From the NCBI GenBank assembly GCA_021029095.1, contig JAJOHG010000088.1, positions 47,637 through 111,636 on the forward strand: a stretch of DNA of 64,000 nt, in the 5' to 3' direction. This DNA is from Phellopilus nigrolimitatus (lineage: Eukaryota; Basidiomycota; Agaricomycetes; Hymenochaetales; Hymenochaetaceae). The notes under the pieces were generated by a model, which saw nothing but the letters and a program-made list of their open reading frames with translations, was not told the origin of the DNA and searched no databases. How positions within the stretch are numbered: position 1 is the stretch's first letter; the number at the start of each line of letters is the position of its first letter. Of this stretch, positions 60,409 through 64,000 are shown one piece after another. Both the position numbers and the translations under genes were made by a program.

Positions 60409-60948
60409 GTCCTCCTGGCCTTCTGTGATTTCTTTTTTGTTTCTTATTTGCTATTTTTTCTCTCCTCTTTCCTTTCGCCGCTGCTTTCTCGTGATATTCC
60501 TGTCTCCCCCTTTGCGACTCCAAACAAAAATGTTTCCATACATGGTTTCTCGCTTCCATTTTGTCTCTTCCTCTTCCTCTTCCCCTTTCTCTTCCTCTTT
60601 CTCGTTCTCGTCTAATTGTCTACGCCGTCTCTAACGCTCGTATTCATATCCACGTTGTTCCTCAGCTGTCGATATGCAACCGCAACAAAAGCTCGTATTC
60701 GATTTACATGACTGTGTTTTGTTTGGTGGATGTTGTAGTCTTTATAATACTATGTTCCTAGCTCGATCTTCCAAGCGACGATACTGGACATCTCGAGGAA
60801 CAGAGAGCATTTGAAATGAGATTTTATCAATTTAAACGGGACTCAAATTCGTCTGCTGGCAGCTCATTGTATATCTCATCCCACATCTTATCGACACCAG
60901 ACTCTCCACTGCTTGTACTCAGAGAAGGGAATAAATATGAGGGGAAAG

Positions 60949-60991
<43 letters not shown>

Positions 60992-61010
60992 AAAAAATTG
61001 AATCAATAAA
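60409..61010. other. Low-complexity boundary before the satellite
   Basis: Contains CT-rich simple sequence (CTTCCTCTTCCTCTTCCCCT at ~60,567-60,586) and a 38-base A-run at 60,949-60,986 immediately before the satellite. No gene recognised. Confidence 0.5.
60949..60986 (+). repeat. Poly(A) run, 38 bases
   Basis: An uninterrupted A-run after GGGGAAAG, then GTAAAAAAAATTG, ending ~25 bases before the first satellite unit. Confidence 0.8.
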
Positions 61011-63842
61011 CACAAGTTAAAAATGGAATTGGCAGACAGGTAATGAAAATCCGCGTCAGAGACAAACAGACGTAGAAAGTTTGGTTCAGTTCCGATGTGT
61101 TTGAAACTCGGTGAGAACATGATCCAGGATGATTCAGACGTGTCCAACCCGTTTACGAAGTTTTTTAGAAACGAATCCAGTTTTGCTCCCCCGATATCCG
61201 GCCAGTAGTGGCGACCGAGTTGGAAACATAGACGTGTGATGTAATCAGAAGTTGTTCATAATCGGAATGATCGAATCAACGCAGTATCACGAGCTTCAAT
61301 TCACCCGACACAAGTTAAAAATGGAATTGGCAGACAGGTAATGAAAATCCGCGTCAGAGACAAACAGACGTAGAAAGTTTGGTTCAGTTCCGATGTGTTT
61401 GAAACTCGGTGAGAACATGATCCAGGATGATTCAGACGTGTCCAACCCGTTTACGAAGTTTTTTAGAAACGAATCCAGTTTTGCTCCCCCGATATCCGGC
61501 CAGTAGTGGCGACCGAGTTGGAAACATAGACGTGTGATGTAATCAGAAGTTGTTCATAATCGGAATGATCGAATCAACGCAGTATCACGAGCTTCAATTC
61601 ACCCGACACAAGTTAAAAATGGAATTGGCAGACAGGTAATGAAAATCCGCGTCAGAGACAAACAGACGTAGAAAGTTTGGTTCAGTTCCGATGTGTTTGA
61701 AACTCGGTGAGAACATGATCCAGGATGATTCAGACGTGTCCAACCCGTTTACGAAGTTTTTTAGAAACGAATCCAGTTTTGCTCCCCCGATATCCGGCCA
61801 GTAGTGGCGACCGAGTTGGAAACATAGACGTGTGATGTAATCAGAAGTTGTTCATAATCGGAATGATCGAATCAACGCAGTATCACGAGCTTCAATTCAC
61901 CCGACACAAGTTAAAAATGGAATTGGCAGACAGGTAATGAAAATCCGCGTCAGAGACAAACAGACGTAGAAAGTTTGGTTCAGTTCCGATGTGTTTGAAA
62001 CTCGGTGAGAACATGATCCAGGATGATTCAGACGTGTCCAACCCGTTTACGAAGTTTTTTAGAAACGAATCCAGTTTTGCTCCCCCGATATCCGGCCAGT
62101 AGTGGCGACCGAGTTGGAAACATAGACGTGTGATGTAATCAGAAGTTGTTCATAATCGGAATGATCGAATCAACGCAGTATCACGAGCTTCAATTCACCC
62201 GACACAAGTTAAAAATGGAATTGGCAGACAGGTAATGAAAATCCGCGTCAGAGACAAACAGACGTAGAAAGTTTGGTTCAGTTCCGATGTGTTTGAAACT
62301 CGGTGAGAACATGATCCAGGATGATTCAGACGTGTCCAACCCGTTTACGAAGTTTTTTAGAAACGAATCCAGTTTTGCTCCCCCGATATCCGGCCAGTAG
62401 TGGCGACCGAGTTGGAAACATAGACGTGTGATGTAATCAGAAGTTGTTCATAATCGGAATGATCGAATCAACGCAGTATCACGAGCTTCAATTCACCCGA
62501 CACAAGTTAAAAATGGAATTGGCAGACAGGTAATGAAAATCCGCGTCAGAGACAAACAGACGTAGAAAGTTTGGTTCAGTTCCGATGTGTTTGAAACTCG
62601 GTGAGAACATGATCCAGGATGATTCAGACGTGTCCAACCCGTTTACGAAGTTTTTTAGAAACGAATCCAGTTTTGCTCCCCCGATATCCGGCCAGTAGTG
62701 GCGACCGAGTTGGAAACATAGACGTGTGATGTAATCAGAAGTTGTTCATAATCGGAATGATCGAATCAACGCAGTATCACGAGCTTCAATTCACCCGACA
62801 CAAGTTAAAAATGGAATTGGCAGACAGGTAATGAAAATCCGCGTCAGAGACAAACAGACGTAGAAAGTTTGGTTCAGTTCCGATGTGTTTGAAACTCGGT
62901 GAGAACATGATCCAGGATGATTCAGACGTGTCCAACCCGTTTACGAAGTTTTTTAGAAACGAATCCAGTTTTGCTCCCCCGATATCCGGCCAGTAGTGGC
63001 GACCGAGTTGGAAACATAGACGTGTGATGTAATCAGAAGTTGTTCATAATCGGAATGATCGAATCAACGCAGTATCACGAGCTTCAATTCACCCGACACA
63101 AGTTAAAAATGGAATTGGCAGACAGGTAATGAAAATCCGCGTCAGAGACAAACAGACGTAGAAAGTTTGGTTCAGTTCCGATGTGTTTGAAACTCGGTGA
63201 GAACATGATCCAGGATGATTCAGACGTGTCCAACCCGTTTACGAAGTTTTTTAGAAACGAATCCAGTTTTGCTCCCCCGATATCCGGCCAGTAGTGGCGA
63301 CCGAGTTGGAAACATAGACGTGTGATGTAATCAGAAGTTGTTCATAATCGGAATGATCGAATCAACGCAGTATCACGAGCTTCAATTCACCCGACACAAG
63401 TTAAAAATGGAATTGGCAGACAGGTAATGAAAATCCGCGTCAGAGACAAACAGACGTAGAAAGTTTGGTTCAGTTCCGATGTGTTTGAAACTCGGTGAGA
63501 ACATGATCCAGGATGATTCAGACGTGTCCAACCCGTTTACGAAGTTTTTTAGAAACGAATCCAGTTTTGCTCCCCCGATATCCGGCCAGTAGTGGCGACC
63601 GAGTTGGAAACATAGACGTGTGATGTAATCAGAAGTTGTTCATAATCGGAATGATCGAATCAACGCAGTATCACGAGCTTCAATTCACCCGACACAAGTT
63701 AAAAATGGAATTGGCAGACAGGTAATGAAAATCCGCGTCAGAGACAAACAGACGTAGAAAGTTTGGTTCAGTTCCGATGTGTTTGAAACTCGGTGAGAAC
63801 ATGATCCAGGATGATTCAGACGTGTCCAACCCGTTTACGAAG
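61011..63842 (+). repeat. Subtelomeric satellite, 298-bp unit, 9.5 copies
   Basis: The landmark CAAGTTAAAAATGGAATTGG recurs at 61013, 61311 and 61609 and onward at steps of exactly 298 bases, giving nine full units and a final half unit (63695 to ~63842). I found no difference between units by eye. The unit has about 45% G+C and no conserved open frame. The identity implies recent unequal exchange or gene conversion, or assembly from near-identical reads. Confidence 0.95.
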
Positions 63843-64000
63843 TTAGGGTTAGTTAGGGTTAGTTGGTTAGGGTTAGGGTTAGTTGGTTAGGGTTAGTTAG
63901 GGTTAGGGTTAGGGTTAGGGTTAGGGTTAGGGTTAGGGTTAGGGTTAGGGTTAGGGTTAGGGTTAGGGTTAGGGTTAGGGTTAGGGTTAGGGTTACGGTG
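63843..64000 (+). repeat. Telomere, TTAGGG repeats
   Basis: The array begins with mixed units (TTAGGG, TTAG, TTGG-containing variants such as TTAGTTGG) over the first ~60 bases and becomes uniform TTAGGG to the end, with one odd final unit (GGTTACGGTG), probably a read-end error. The G-rich strand runs 5'->3' toward the window end, so this is a right-hand chromosome terminus. Confidence 0.98.

Noticed and set aside
61011..63842. CRISPR-like regular array
   Set aside because: The 298-bp unit has no repeat/spacer alternation, the units are fully identical, and the context is eukaryotic and subtelomeric.

Overview
The window is the right-hand end of a fungal chromosome, almost certainly from a mushroom-forming basidiomycete (Agaricomycetes; Polyporales-like by gene content, which is inference). 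The evidence is: short 50-90 nt GT-AG introns in nearly every gene, the membrane-protein families DUF6534 and DUF6533, a multi-ZZ zinc finger gene and a samB/MUB1 gene of agaricomycete type, and a terminal TTAGGG array. Genes were read by splicing exons in frame; most lie in several exons.

Layout. 1-3.6 kb: the 3' part of a DUF6534 membrane protein gene and an intact cytochrome P450. 4.1-9.7 kb: a multi-ZZ zinc finger pseudogene bracketed by two inverted arrays of 10-bp TGATCA-type palindromes; inside it is a 1.07-kb antisense piece of another gene flanked by a perfect 13-bp target duplication. 9.9-10.8 kb: a broken PAT1-like gene. 12.66 kb: a 49-codon secreted peptide gene. 14.1-18.65 kb: a membrane hybrid histidine kinase (HisKA-HATPase-receiver) on the minus strand.

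20.4-39.4 kb: a large inverted duplication. Two ~5-kb arms (about 20,385-25,480 and 34,376-39,366) each carry a CSC1-like channel pseudogene and a DUF6533 receptor-like gene in mirror order, and both channel copies share the same stop codons. The ~8.9-kb centre holds a PIF/Harbinger-type MITE, an intact DUF6534 gene, a beta-propeller (F-box-type) gene and a broken four-helix membrane protein gene.

40.3-42.2 kb: an MFS hexose transporter with a probable GC-AG intron. 42.7 kb: a karyopherin HEAT fragment. 46.5-47.4 kb: a 3'-truncated relative of the beta-propeller gene. 50.2-50.7 kb: a near-perfect foldback element. 51.3-60.4 kb: frame-disrupted genes, including an unidentified acidic protein and a samB/MUB1 gene with two in-frame stops. 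61.0-63.84 kb: 9.5 apparently identical copies of a 298-bp satellite, capped directly by the telomere.

Functionally this is a decaying subtelomere. A few genes look intact (P450, histidine kinase, sugar transporter, one DUF6534 gene, the secreted peptide, one beta-propeller gene) among many duplicated and degraded gene copies. There is no obvious biosynthetic cluster: the P450 has no core enzyme beside it.
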